Positions 26,406-35,994 of a stretch of DNA of 64,000 nucleotides are shown here, piece by piece. The stretch spans positions 1 through 64,000 of the forward strand of contig JAEEYQ010000003.1 in the NCBI GenBank assembly GCA_016288215.1, in the 5' to 3' direction. The notes beneath the pieces are model-generated. The model was given only the letters and a program-made list of their open reading frames with translations, made no database searches and was not told where the DNA came from. Source of the DNA: Lentisphaeria bacterium. GTDB lineage: Bacteria > Verrucomicrobiota > Lentisphaeria > Oligosphaerales > Oligosphaeraceae. The position numbers and the translations under genes are program-made. How positions within the stretch are numbered: position 1 is the stretch's first letter; each line of letters opens with the position of its first letter.

Positions 26406-28739
26406 ATGAAACGCAAGATCGCCTTCCTGCTGGCCGGAATCTTCGCCAGCTGCGCCGTCACCGCCGCTCTCATCGCCCCTGATGGACGTCCCTACACCCA
26501 CATCGTGGTGGCGGAGGACGCGCTATCGTCCGTCAAACTAGCCGCCACTGACATGCAGCAGCTTCTGAAGCGAATGATGGGAACGGAACTGCCCATCGTC
26601 CATGAGACGTCGGAACGGCCAGTCATCTGCATTGGCGACCAACCGTTGCTGAAGGCGGCGGGCCTCACAACGGAAGGACTCGCAAACGAAGAATGGAAGT
26701 GCTTGACTACAAACGACTTACTTGCTATTTACGGCAATGATTACAAAGGGGCCCCTGTCGACGGCACTTTCGGCGGACCATGGAGTCTGGACGGCACCTA
26801 CAACGACAACCTCAAAGTCAGCATCATCGGCGCAAGTGGTTCCATGACAGGAGTCTATGAATTTCTTCACCGCGTCGTCGGATTCCGCTTCTACATGCCC
26901 GGAGAGGACGGCACCGTGGTTCCGGAGACCCCTGAATTCAAGGTGCCGCCGCTGAACCTTTCCGGCGCCCCCGCCGTCCCGTGGCGCCACATCTACTTCT
27001 GCCGTCTGGCCAAAGGCGCGGAGTCCACGCTGTGGGCCAAACGCATGAATTTCGGCGGCGGCAAGCTGGTCGAAATCGTCCACCTGTTCTGGTTCATGAT
27101 GAAACACAAGGACAGCCATCCGGAGTGGTTCGCTCTCGTGGACGGCAAGCGGGACTTCAGCAACCTCTGCAACATGGACGGCAGCGGCCACCTCTGCCTC
27201 ACGAACCCCGACCTCATCGACCAGTACGCGAAGGACATCTGCAAATGGTTCGACGACAATCCCATGATCGATGTCTTCCCCTGCGCCCCCGGCGACGGGC
27301 TGAAGCGCATCTGCGGCTGCCCCAACTGTCAGGCTGAGCTCCATGCGGACTATCCCGAAGAGGAGCAGTTCTCCTACCACATCTGGAATTTCGTCCAAAA
27401 GGTGGCCGCCAAAGTGGCCGAAACCCATCCCACCAAGTACGTGGGCTGCCTGGCCTACGAAAAGTACCGCACGCCGCCCCGCGAGCTGGGTCCAATGAAG
27501 AACGTGGCCGTCATGATCACGAACGGACGCAGCAAAAACGCCAATCCAGAGTACCGAAAGCAAATCCATGACACCATCGACGCATGGGCAGAGCGGGTGG
27601 ACCGCTTCTACCTCTGGAGCTGGTACCTGGACCACTGGCCGCCCACCAACAACCTTCCCGTCGCCCAGTTCCATGTCATCCAAGACGAAATCCGCTGGCT
27701 GCTCAGCCATCCCAACTATATGGGAGAATACATCGAGTCTGAACCCTACCACCCCCGCATGGGTGCCTTCCAAGGTCGCATGGAATACCCTGGCCTGCAA
27801 CATCTTGGCCTCTATCTTACGGGACGAATGTACATGGATCCGTCCACTGACGCGGACGCCCTCCTCAAGGAGTACTGCCGCCTCTTCTACGGCCCCGCGG
27901 GAAACCACATGCTCGCCTTCTGGACAGCGGCGCAAAAGCGATGGGAGGCCGTCTACGCGACCAAACGCTCCCCCGAGGCGGAGGACATCTTCACCGCGGA
28001 CATGCTCAAAGTCCTTCAGGGCCATATGGATGCAGCTTTGGCGGCCACGGCGGAAGGCAGCGTCTACCGCCGTCGCGTGGCCCTAATCAAGGACGAATTC
28101 GACACGGGGCACACGCGGATGCGTCAGCTTCTCGGCATCGGAAAACGGAAGGAGAAACTGGTTCCCGTCAAGGACTTTCTGGATGTGCAACAGCTTAATG
28201 AAGAGATATTTGTGGGAAAAGACGGAGGCCAGCCGGACACCCCGCGCACCACCATCCGCTATGGAAGGGACCGCAGCGCCCTCTTCATCCGCTTCGTCTG
28301 CTATGAACCGAACGTCAACAGCATCATCGCCGACGTCACCGAACCGGACAATGGACGAATCTGGAAGGATGACAGCGTGGACATCTTCCTGTACCCCGAC
28401 GCCGACAACTTCTCGAAAGGCTATCACATCATCGTCAACACCCGCCGCGTCGTCTACGACGCCACCACCACGAAGGACTCCCTGGAGGACGACACCAGCT
28501 GGACATGCCACCCCTATGTGGGCTTCCGCCATGAGGACGGCTATTGGATCATGGACATCAGCATCCCCTTCCGCGACATCGGCATCGAGGACCCCGAATT
28601 CGCGGGCCCCATCGCCGCCAACTTCTACCGCAACCGCTTCCGCGACGGTGCGATGGGCTGCTCCTGCTGGAATCCCACCAACACAAACATCTACAATGTC
28701 CCCTCCAAATTCGGACGGCTGAACCCCAAGCAGGATTGA
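26406..28739 (+). CDS. Secreted DUF4838 protein with C-terminal CBM9/DOMON-like domain
   Basis: 777 residues from ATG 26406; translation from upstream TTG 26337 would precede the signal peptide KIAFLLAGIFASCAVTAA. Domains in order: GH67-type N-terminal-like region (AATDMQQLLKRMMGTELPI), the DUF4838 core with HPEWFALVDGKRD, LCLTNPDLIDQYAKDICKWF and a Cys pair CGCPNC, then a beta-sandwich (TIRYGRDRSALFIRFVCYEP, IWKDDSVDIFLYPD) resembling CBM9/DOMON. The family is linked to alpha-glucuronidase-like enzymes, so glycan binding or hydrolysis is likely, but its activity is not established. It is near a paralogue at 30108 and a GntR-type regulator. Confidence 0.8.
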   Translation: MKRKIAFLLAGIFASCAVTAALIAPDGRPYTHIVVAEDALSSVKLAATDMQQLLKRMMGTELPIVHETSERPVICIGDQPLLKAAGLTTEGLANEEWKCLTTNDLLAIYGNDYKGAPVDGTFGGPWSLDGTYNDNLKVSIIGASGSMTGVYEFLHRVVGFRFYMPGEDGTVVPETPEFKVPPLNLSGAPAVPWRHIYFCRLAKGAESTLWAKRMNFGGGKLVEIVHLFWFMMKHKDSHPEWFALVDGKRDFSNLCNMDGSGHLCLTNPDLIDQYAKDICKWFDDNPMIDVFPCAPGDGLKRICGCPNCQAELHADYPEEEQFSYHIWNFVQKVAAKVAETHPTKYVGCLAYEKYRTPPRELGPMKNVAVMITNGRSKNANPEYRKQIHDTIDAWAERVDRFYLWSWYLDHWPPTNNLPVAQFHVIQDEIRWLLSHPNYMGEYIESEPYHPRMGAFQGRMEYPGLQHLGLYLTGRMYMDPSTDADALLKEYCRLFYGPAGNHMLAFWTAAQKRWEAVYATKRSPEAEDIFTADMLKVLQGHMDAALAATAEGSVYRRRVALIKDEFDTGHTRMRQLLGIGKRKEKLVPVKDFLDVQQLNEEIFVGKDGGQPDTPRTTIRYGRDRSALFIRFVCYEPNVNSIIADVTEPDNGRIWKDDSVDIFLYPDADNFSKGYHIIVNTRRVVYDATTTKDSLEDDTSWTCHPYVGFRHEDGYWIMDISIPFRDIGIEDPEFAGPIAANFYRNRFRDGAMGCSCWNPTNTNIYNVPSKFGRLNPKQD

Positions 28740-28792
28740 GAGGCTAGACTAGAGCTGATGCTCTAGATGCCCTAGAAGCTCTAGAAAAACTT

Positions 28793-28842
28793 CTAACTGC
28801 CAACTTCTAATTCCTAATTTCTAATTCCTAATTCCCAATTAT
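28793..28842. repeat. AATTCCTAATT tandem array
   Basis: Degenerate 7-8 bp units (CTAATTCC) run almost up to the GntR start codon. Related arrays occur at 26247-26281, 29879-29941, 44194-44231, 53403-53450 and 62100-62136. Confidence 0.85.
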
Positions 28843-28848
28843 TTACAA

Positions 28849-29886
28849 ATGCGAACATCCATAAAGGAAATCAGTGAGATTCTGAGAAAAAGCCTGGAGA
28901 ACGGCTTCTATCCCAATGGACAGCTTCCCTCCGAACGGGATTTGGCGGAGGAGTTTTCTGTCTCCCGACAGACCATTCGAGCCGTTTTGGGCCAACTGCT
29001 GCAGAGCGACGAACGGGTTCAGCGGCTGCCCAATGGCCGTCTGATTCACAAAGGACAGACGAAAACCATCATCTTCTTCTTTCCTGTCATGATCAGCCAC
29101 GACTGCGCCTCCCACTTTAGCGCCCTCTGGAACTGCGCTCAAGAGCTGAATCTGGCCCTCCGGCCCGTCTATTACAGCGATTGGCTGGACCCCAGCCTGG
29201 TTCAGGGCATCAACAAAGCCGACATCATCGTGCTTCTGCCTTCCGTCAAACTGCCGCCATGGCTGGTGAACAAGCTGCAGAGATGCGGCAAACCTGTATT
29301 GGTGCTGGAGTTCGACGAGTCCCCCCATGGCCTGCTCTCCGTGGACTTCTTTCCCGAACAAGGCATGGAAGTTCTTCTGGAATATCTTGATAATCAAGGA
29401 TTTAAAGATATAAATCTGCTTAATGTCTACCCCGTGTCGGAGGTCATTAGCCGACGGCAGCAGGTTTGGCAGAAATGGCTGCGCGCTCATTGCGGCAAAG
29501 GGACTCCCTATGATTTCATTGTAACGCCCCGTCTGCATATGAACGACGAACAGTGCAACCTGCTGCGGCAAGGCATCCAAACTAAAAAGCTTCCGCTGAA
29601 TCGTCTGCTCCTCTGCACCACCCAACGTGCCGCCTGGCTGCTGATCCGCGCCGCCGCCGATTTGGGTCTTCAGGCGGGACGGGATTTCTCCACCGCCTGC
29701 ATCGACGGCGAACTGCAGGCGGCCTTCAGCACGCCCTCCATCACCTCCATCGAACGCGCCGACCCCCGCCCCTTCTTCATGCGTTTCCTCACGTGGGCGC
29801 TCTCCGGCCAGCCATGGACAGACAGCTTGTATGTCCAAGTTCCGGATGTCCATCTCATTGAGGGAGAAAGCATTATACGGAATTAG
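28849..29886 (+). CDS. GntR-type regulator with LacI/PBP-like effector domain
   Basis: 345 residues. The N-terminus (1-65) is a GntR winged helix: FYPNGQLPSERDLAEEFSVSRQTIRAVLGQL. The remainder (about 70-340) has alternating hydrophobic strand and helix segments of the LacI-type periplasmic-binding-like effector fold (KTIIFFFPVMISHD, PVLVLEFDESPHGLLSVDF). This AraR-like architecture is often used to sense sugars. No Shine-Dalgarno sequence is visible before ATG 28849, so it may be leaderless or poorly translated. It sits between two DUF4838 genes, which are likely targets. Confidence 0.82.
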   Translation: MRTSIKEISEILRKSLENGFYPNGQLPSERDLAEEFSVSRQTIRAVLGQLLQSDERVQRLPNGRLIHKGQTKTIIFFFPVMISHDCASHFSALWNCAQELNLALRPVYYSDWLDPSLVQGINKADIIVLLPSVKLPPWLVNKLQRCGKPVLVLEFDESPHGLLSVDFFPEQGMEVLLEYLDNQGFKDINLLNVYPVSEVISRRQQVWQKWLRAHCGKGTPYDFIVTPRLHMNDEQCNLLRQGIQTKKLPLNRLLLCTTQRAAWLLIRAAADLGLQAGRDFSTACIDGELQAAFSTPSITSIERADPRPFFMRFLTWALSGQPWTDSLYVQVPDVHLIEGESIIRN

Positions 29887-29941
29887 GAATTAGAAATTAG
29901 GAATTAGGAATTAGAAATTAGGAATTTGGAATTAGGAATGT
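29879..29941. repeat. AATTAGGAATTAG tandem array
   Basis: Seven or more units of GGAATTAG/AAATTAG directly after the GntR stop, followed by GTAACGATTC, the complement of the module end seen at 26170. The rest of the spacer to 30107 includes a TATATTATAGG stretch that may be a promoter. Confidence 0.85.
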
Positions 29942-30107
29942 AACGATTCAAAGGCGTAGTCATTTCGGGGTCCCCTGACAATTTCCATACGACAAATAAA
30001 AACCCGATGAAGCCAATGGAACTAAAGGGCTTGCCCCTTGCCCCTTATCCCTTATATTATAGGTAAGATTTCCGTGCAATCTTCCTATTTTCAACACCCC
30101 ATTCACC

Positions 30108-32369
30108 ATGCAAAAGAAACTCCGCCCTTTTGCCATCCTGTTGCTGACAGTCCTTTTGACCGTGTCTCTGGCCGATGACGGCTGGAAGAATTCACTTCGG
30201 CCGTCGGGAACGCCTCAGCCCCTTGAGCTGAAGGGGCGTGAGATTGTCGTGGACGGCGAAGCCACCGCACTACTGAAGCTGGCGGCAGAGACCCTTCAGC
30301 GGGTTCTGGCGGCCACATCCGATGTGGAGTTGCCCATCCGACGGCGGGAAGAGCGCACGGAGGCCCCTGCCATCCTCCTGCGAGAGGAACCGACGGCATC
30401 CGACGGAACGGCTTCCGACGGTTATGGAATCGCCTGCGATGGAGACACATGGGTGCTTTCCGGCGGGACACGGCGAGGCGTGCTCAATGCCGTGGTTGCC
30501 CTTCTGACAGAGGATTTGGGCTGCCGCTGGTATTCACGCTTCATGCCGCCCGTCCTGCCCAAGACGGGGACCCTCCTTCAGGTAGTGCCGCGGCGTTATG
30601 AGCCGCCCTTCGAAATGCGGACCGTCTACATCCGCGAGGCATGGGACACGGAATGGGTTCTGATGAACCGCGCCGCCGCTATCCAAAACAACGCGCCGCT
30701 ACCAGAAGGAATTGACACAGGAGTGTACTATCCCCCCGGCCCATGGGTCGCCCACACCTTCACCCGCTTGGCTCCTGACGCAGACACAATGGCGGACCAT
30801 CCCGAACGTTTCGCCCTTGTCAAGGGCGTACGACAGACTGGCAATTGCTGCCTGACCAATGCGGAAACGATAGAAATCGTTGCGCAGAAGATACTTAAGA
30901 CGCTTGAGGAGTTTCCAGACGCCCATCTGATTTCCCTTTCGCAGCCCGACGGATACACCGTCATCTGCGAATGTCCCGACTGCAAGGCCATGACGGAACA
31001 GGAAGGCTCCGCCGCAGGCCCCATGCTGCATTTCGTCAACGCCGTGGCAGCCAAAGTCCGCGCGGTGCGGCCTGCCACCCAGCTGTCCACATTGGCCTAT
31101 ATCCAGACCTACCATCCACCCAAGACCATCCGTCCTGCGGACGGAGTCATCATCTTCCTGTGCACGGACTGCCATGCATGGGACTATCCCTTCCGCAACG
31201 TGACGGAGACGGAAAAGTTCCAAACTGCCTTGGAGCTGTGGTCAAAAGTTGCCCCCACCATCCACATCTGGGACTATGTGCCGGGGGATTTCGCGAACTG
31301 GCTGACGCCCGCGCCCAACTTTGACGCCGTTGCCGCCGACATTCGACATTACCGCGCCACGCCAGGGGTCACTGGCGTCTTTCTGCAGGACAACTACATG
31401 TCCATCGGAGACTCCAGAGGCCCTATGAAAAACTGGGTCTTCACGCAGCTTCTGTGGAATCCGTCTCTGGACGTGCGGGAGCTGGAGCGGGACTTCGCCC
31501 TCGGCTACTACGGCGCCGCGGGTCCGGCCATGCAGGCCTACAATGAGCTGCTTCGCGATGAATGGCGGGAGTACAGCAAGCAGCCCGTCAAAGACGAAAA
31601 GCCCCTTACGTTAGGATTGGAGTTTTTGGCGAAGGCGGAGCCTCTTCTAAAGGCTGCGGCGACGGCGGTGGCCGACGATCCGGAACTGTCCCGCGAAGTC
31701 CTGCGGGAGACCACTTGCCTTGAGTACTTGCGATTGAAGCAGGGGAAGGCCGGCTTTGAGACGGCGGAGGCGAACGTGGCCGCTGTCGAGGTCTTTGAAA
31801 ATCATTGTAAAGAATTGGGCATCAATAGTTTAAGCGAAAAGAGCAGCATGAAGAGCATCCTCACGTGGTTCCGTCTGCAGGCCATCGCGAAAGAGCAGAC
31901 ACCGACGGTGCCCGGGGCTCTGGTCTTCTCGCCCATCAAGGCCGCCACATCGGACAAATGCGGCGCAGGAAGCGCCTCATTGGAGCACGATCCCTCCTTC
32001 CCGTCAGGAGTCGCGGTCTATCAGCCCGGAGCCGAATCCCATTGGTCAGTGCAATGGGGCTACGCAAGGGAGCTCAATCCAGGCGGGACATGGCGTCTTA
32101 AACTGCTGGTGAAGAGCAAGAAAGCGACAAAGGAAGGGGAATTGGTGCGCTGCGGCGTGTACTCTTCCGACTCGAAGCGCGTGGCGTTGGAGATCAATGT
32201 TCCACCGCCCCCCGGCGTGGAGGACGGCTTCGTATGGATCGATGCTGGCGAGGTGAAATTGACGGCAGGCGAATACCTTATCGTCTTCGCGGGTGCGGCA
32301 CGGAAATGCTGCACCGAAGGCTTCTGGATCGACCGCATGGAGCTATGGCCCGAAGACGCCGCAAAATGA
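30108..32369 (+). CDS. Secreted DUF4838 protein
   Basis: 753 residues with a signal peptide (FAILLLTVLLTVSLA). The N-terminal GH67N-like domain includes LAAETLQRVLAATSDVELPI and VLSGGTRRGVLNAVVALLTE. The DUF4838 core contains HPERFALVKGVRQ, CCLTNAETIEIVAQKI and CECPDCKA, matching the paralogue at 26406. The C-terminal about 150 residues form a different beta-rich domain, probably carbohydrate-binding. The gene lacks a clear ribosome site. It is likely part of the GntR-controlled glycan set; the substrate is unknown. Confidence 0.8.
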   Translation: MQKKLRPFAILLLTVLLTVSLADDGWKNSLRPSGTPQPLELKGREIVVDGEATALLKLAAETLQRVLAATSDVELPIRRREERTEAPAILLREEPTASDGTASDGYGIACDGDTWVLSGGTRRGVLNAVVALLTEDLGCRWYSRFMPPVLPKTGTLLQVVPRRYEPPFEMRTVYIREAWDTEWVLMNRAAAIQNNAPLPEGIDTGVYYPPGPWVAHTFTRLAPDADTMADHPERFALVKGVRQTGNCCLTNAETIEIVAQKILKTLEEFPDAHLISLSQPDGYTVICECPDCKAMTEQEGSAAGPMLHFVNAVAAKVRAVRPATQLSTLAYIQTYHPPKTIRPADGVIIFLCTDCHAWDYPFRNVTETEKFQTALELWSKVAPTIHIWDYVPGDFANWLTPAPNFDAVAADIRHYRATPGVTGVFLQDNYMSIGDSRGPMKNWVFTQLLWNPSLDVRELERDFALGYYGAAGPAMQAYNELLRDEWREYSKQPVKDEKPLTLGLEFLAKAEPLLKAAATAVADDPELSREVLRETTCLEYLRLKQGKAGFETAEANVAAVEVFENHCKELGINSLSEKSSMKSILTWFRLQAIAKEQTPTVPGALVFSPIKAATSDKCGAGSASLEHDPSFPSGVAVYQPGAESHWSVQWGYARELNPGGTWRLKLLVKSKKATKEGELVRCGVYSSDSKRVALEINVPPPPGVEDGFVWIDAGEVKLTAGEYLIVFAGAARKCCTEGFWIDRMELWPEDAAK

Positions 32370-32464
32370 ATGTGACACCCCTTGCCTCTACAACCGTGGA
32401 CAGTCGCTCGTGAACGGCAGTCCGCATTTGTTTATTCCATGTATTCCGTGGACGTTAACGGGGC

Positions 32465-35400
32465 CTAATCGTTATCCATGATGAAGATGCGGTTTTCGCC
32501 GAATTTCATGTCGATGGAGATTTCGGCGGTGCCCTTCGGCCAAGTCTGCCCCGTGAGGATGTCCTTGGGCGTGCCATGGCCAATGAGCCGGAAGGTTTTA
32601 CGTCCAGCCGTATGGGCGTGGACACCGATGAATCCACAGCCGATGTAGAGCGCGTCATTTTCGTCCGCGACTACAGGAATGTTCGCGCGACGCGCCAGTT
32701 CACGCAGCATTTCAGGGGTGGTGGAGGCCGTGGCGCACCAATAGAGGCGGCAGCCGGAACGCTCCATGAAAAGGGCGCCGGGGGCCTGGTCGCCGGCCAT
32801 GGTGCCGACAACCTGCGCGTCCCCTACCGATGTGGGCACCATGATGAACGGATAGTTTCTGCGGGCTTTCGCGCCCCAGCTCTGTCCCTTCAGGCCAGGC
32901 CACAGCGCCGTGGCCGTGCAGCGGGCTTCCCGCTCTTCGGAGGACACCGTGAACGGAAGGCCAAAGATCCGCTCGGCGTTCCGCGTGTGGATGCCCTCCG
33001 GCGTCAGAATCCCCACAGGACCCACGAAGGCGGCGAAACGGCCGTCGGTCAGAATCTTCTGCTGGAGGAATTGGGTCATCCCGTCGTCAAGTCGGAAGAG
33101 GTTCAGGAAAAGATAGTTGCTGTATTCCTGAAGTTCAGCGTGTTTCATCAGATCGGAGAAGAGAACGCAGCGGTAGGGGATGCCGGCAGCGTCCAAATAG
33201 GGGATCTGGTTATAGACCAATTCGCGGCCGAAGGGCGGATTGAAGCAGTCGAAGCGCCCCATGAGCTTTTCGTCGATGACGACCAATAGATAGTCCTTCT
33301 TGTCAAAGTCCTTGACCGCCCAACGGTATTGGAGATAGAGATCCTGCATCTGCTTCACCATCTGGCAGATGCGCTTGTCGCCGAAGGTCCAGCCATGGGA
33401 GAAATCATAGAACTGGAAGGAGTTCCCCTGAGCGAGATTGCGGGCCAGGTCACGGAGGAGAACGGAGCGGGTCTCGAAAATGTCGTCCGTGCGATAGAAG
33501 TCGGACTCCGGAGCGTGGTGATGGCGGAAGTCGATGTGGTTGAAGAAGATCTTTCCGTTTGCATTGCAGGACCATGGACAGAGCATGGATTCCGTGAAGG
33601 CCCCAGGTCGGCGCTGATTGTAGGCGATTGGCGCGATCAGATAATCCACGTAGGGCGAATCCAACACATGGCGAGAGTCATTGTGTCCCATGGCCTGGCC
33701 CATGAAGACCATGTCGCTGGAGACGACCGTGTAGCCGAAGAAGGCGCCGTTGAGGCTGCGTCCGTCCGTCTCCTCCTTGATCGCCTTGCCGAAGCGCGTG
33801 ATGCAATGGCTCATGACAACATGCTGATATTCATTGTAGTCAATGACGTCCCGCTCGGTGTTCACGTCGAAATAGAGGCCATTGGCAGGCTTGGTTCGGC
33901 TTGCCACGCTGGGCACGGCGGCGTTCTCCAGAGTCACCTGACCGTCATGCCATGCCGCCTGAAGGGACGCATCGGTGGAATAGACGCTCTTCAGATACCG
34001 CCGGAAGTCCGCCTGAGCGCAGGGGGCGTAGTCCACAAACTGTTGATTCTGACTGCCATAGTGCATCCACTCGAAGGAGATGCCGGCGGCCGTGTGGAAG
34101 CCGGCGACGCGGCTGGCGTAGGGAGCGGCCTTCACATGGCGGATGAGGCGGCGCAGGACCTCCTCGAAGGTGGCCTGCCAAACCTGAGAGCTGATGGAGG
34201 GCCGCATCGTCTTGCCTCCGCCGTAGGCGCCCACCGTGTCAGAGCCGTCCTCAGGGCGGCAGAGCTCCTCTGGATGCTGACGGCACCACCACGGATGGTC
34301 ATCGCCGTCGAAATCCATGTAGAGGATGAAATAGGCGGCGGGGTTGGCCTGACAATGGCGGTTCATCAGGGCGTCGAGTTCGCTGTAGTCGTAGCCGTTT
34401 TCCGTAAAGCCCGCATTGCCAATGGAGATGGCCTCCAGCCGGAGGCCGGCCACGCGGTCGGCGTTCATGGACTGTGCGGCGTCAAAGGACGAAAACCAAC
34501 TGTGGATGGGCGAATGGCGGCGGCCGTTGATGAAGAGCGTGGCCACGCCGTTGACCCGCTCCACGCGGCATTCCGGCAGCTCCCGCGAGGTCGCCGCCAT
34601 GAGAGCCGACGCCTCCGCGGAGGGTGTCCAATCCGCCGCCGCGCCAACCAGCGGCGCCGTGGAGAGCCGCACCGCCCGCACGTTGCGGAGCGCGCCGCGG
34701 CCCTCGCTGTCAAAGGCCACGTTCCCCCGGAAGGCATATTCCGGCACAACTACTTGAGTATCAACGACTTGCCAATCTTTTGACGCATGGGAGCGGCATT
34801 CCTGACTGGCAAAGGGCCGATCCTCCGCGTCATAGAACGTGATGACGGCTCGCACGGCGGCGCCGCGGCTCTCAAAGGAGAAGCGGAAGGTGCCAATGTG
34901 GTCCACAGGCGCAAAGGGGACTTCCGCCTTCGCGTCGACACCGTCCAAATCCACCTGCCCGCCGGATTCAGCTGAAGAGAAAGTCGCCTTCCCCTCAAAG
35001 GCCCACAACGCGGGCTGGTCATCCAACAGAATGCGCAAGTCTCCATTTACCAGTAGGTTATCATCGCTCTTGAAAAGCCGGACAGAGACGAAACGCACAT
35101 CCGACTCCTTCACGTTGGGGATGATGCGGATTTTTTGCACCCTGTCCTGCCAGTTCATGGCGGGAGTGAGCCGCAGACGGAACAGGCAGAGCGGTCCGGC
35201 CATCGGCAGACACTTTCGCATGGTGTAGTTGTCCGTCAACGGCTCCTTGTCGGTGCCGACGCAAATGCCGAAGGCATCGTTTCGGCTGCTGGAGAACTGG
35301 ATTTCAAGGGTGTCGTATTCAGTCGGATCGATGTCCAGCGGCGGGGAGTCCAGCGTGGAGCAGCCGTCGGTGCGCCCTACAAGACCGCGCTCCGAGACGG

Positions 35401-35536
35401 CGGCCTCCAAAAAGCCGTTGCATTGCCATCCTTGAAGCCCCTCGCGGAAATCCCATTTCCGCTCACCCGCCATTGAAACTGCGCTCATCAACATCGCTCC
35501 TATGCAAAACAGCCTACTCCATCGCGCTATATCCAT
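32465..35536 (-). CDS. Large secreted GH42-like (clan GH-A) protein
   Basis: About 1023 residues starting at ATG 35536 (GGAAGGA upstream; an upstream GTG at 35566 is less likely). A signal peptide is present (FCIGAMLMSAVSMA). An N-terminal beta-sandwich pair (residues 20-320) precedes a TIM-barrel region with HPWWCRQHPEE and GISFEWMHYG, where the Glu may be the acid/base. A Rossmann-like beta-galactosidase trimerisation-like domain follows (KDYLLVVIDEKLMGRF). It is related to 39054-42023 in the barrel. A glycosidase role is inferred from fold; no substrate can be named. It is transcribed against its neighbours. Confidence 0.65.
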   Translation of the reverse strand: MDIARWSRLFCIGAMLMSAVSMAGERKWDFREGLQGWQCNGFLEAAVSERGLVGRTDGCSTLDSPPLDIDPTEYDTLEIQFSSSRNDAFGICVGTDKEPLTDNYTMRKCLPMAGPLCLFRLRLTPAMNWQDRVQKIRIIPNVKESDVRFVSVRLFKSDDNLLVNGDLRILLDDQPALWAFEGKATFSSAESGGQVDLDGVDAKAEVPFAPVDHIGTFRFSFESRGAAVRAVITFYDAEDRPFASQECRSHASKDWQVVDTQVVVPEYAFRGNVAFDSEGRGALRNVRAVRLSTAPLVGAAADWTPSAEASALMAATSRELPECRVERVNGVATLFINGRRHSPIHSWFSSFDAAQSMNADRVAGLRLEAISIGNAGFTENGYDYSELDALMNRHCQANPAAYFILYMDFDGDDHPWWCRQHPEELCRPEDGSDTVGAYGGGKTMRPSISSQVWQATFEEVLRRLIRHVKAAPYASRVAGFHTAAGISFEWMHYGSQNQQFVDYAPCAQADFRRYLKSVYSTDASLQAAWHDGQVTLENAAVPSVASRTKPANGLYFDVNTERDVIDYNEYQHVVMSHCITRFGKAIKEETDGRSLNGAFFGYTVVSSDMVFMGQAMGHNDSRHVLDSPYVDYLIAPIAYNQRRPGAFTESMLCPWSCNANGKIFFNHIDFRHHHAPESDFYRTDDIFETRSVLLRDLARNLAQGNSFQFYDFSHGWTFGDKRICQMVKQMQDLYLQYRWAVKDFDKKDYLLVVIDEKLMGRFDCFNPPFGRELVYNQIPYLDAAGIPYRCVLFSDLMKHAELQEYSNYLFLNLFRLDDGMTQFLQQKILTDGRFAAFVGPVGILTPEGIHTRNAERIFGLPFTVSSEEREARCTATALWPGLKGQSWGAKARRNYPFIMVPTSVGDAQVVGTMAGDQAPGALFMERSGCRLYWCATASTTPEMLRELARRANIPVVADENDALYIGCGFIGVHAHTAGRKTFRLIGHGTPKDILTGQTWPKGTAEISIDMKFGENRIFIMDND

Positions 35537-35577
35537 AACGACAAAATCCTTCCGCTCACTGTTCACTTTTCACTTAA

Positions 35578-35752
35578 CATGGGACGAGGGACGGGAGACG
35601 GGAGACGGGGGACGCTTTTCATGTGACTGGGACGTGAGACAATTTTCTCTTTTCACTATTAACCTTTCACTTTTCCGCTTTTCATGTGACGCCGAACAAG
35701 GGACGTGAGATATGAGACGCGAGACGTGTAACTCACTGAGGAATCGTTATTT
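35578..35752. repeat. Composite GAGACG repeat block
   Basis: Contains GGGACGAGGGACGGGAGACG runs, TTTTCACTATTAACC-like units, and the module GTAACTCACTGAG-GA-ATCGTTA (35727-35749), nearly identical to 26154-26176. The spacer 35753-35994 beyond it shows no gene. Confidence 0.85.
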
Positions 35753-35994
35753 ATTGTCAGCATTCATGGTCACCATGGCAACTGTAAATGTCTGACAAAA
35801 AATCCAATATACCATCAGTCGCAGAATTCGCAAACCTGCATGGAAAGAGTCGGCAAGCCCTCCATCGGCCATTTTCGCCGTCAAGGGAAGCTTGTCCGTT
35901 GGCATCTTGACGGACCTTGCACTATAGTATTCTTTTATTGAATCGGCCGTTGAGATCGTTGGGAGAACAATCTGCAAATAAAGAAGGACATGAC

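Noticed and set aside
26718-28025. 435-codon frame antisense to the first DUF4838 gene
   Set aside because: Shadow of a clear coding sequence.
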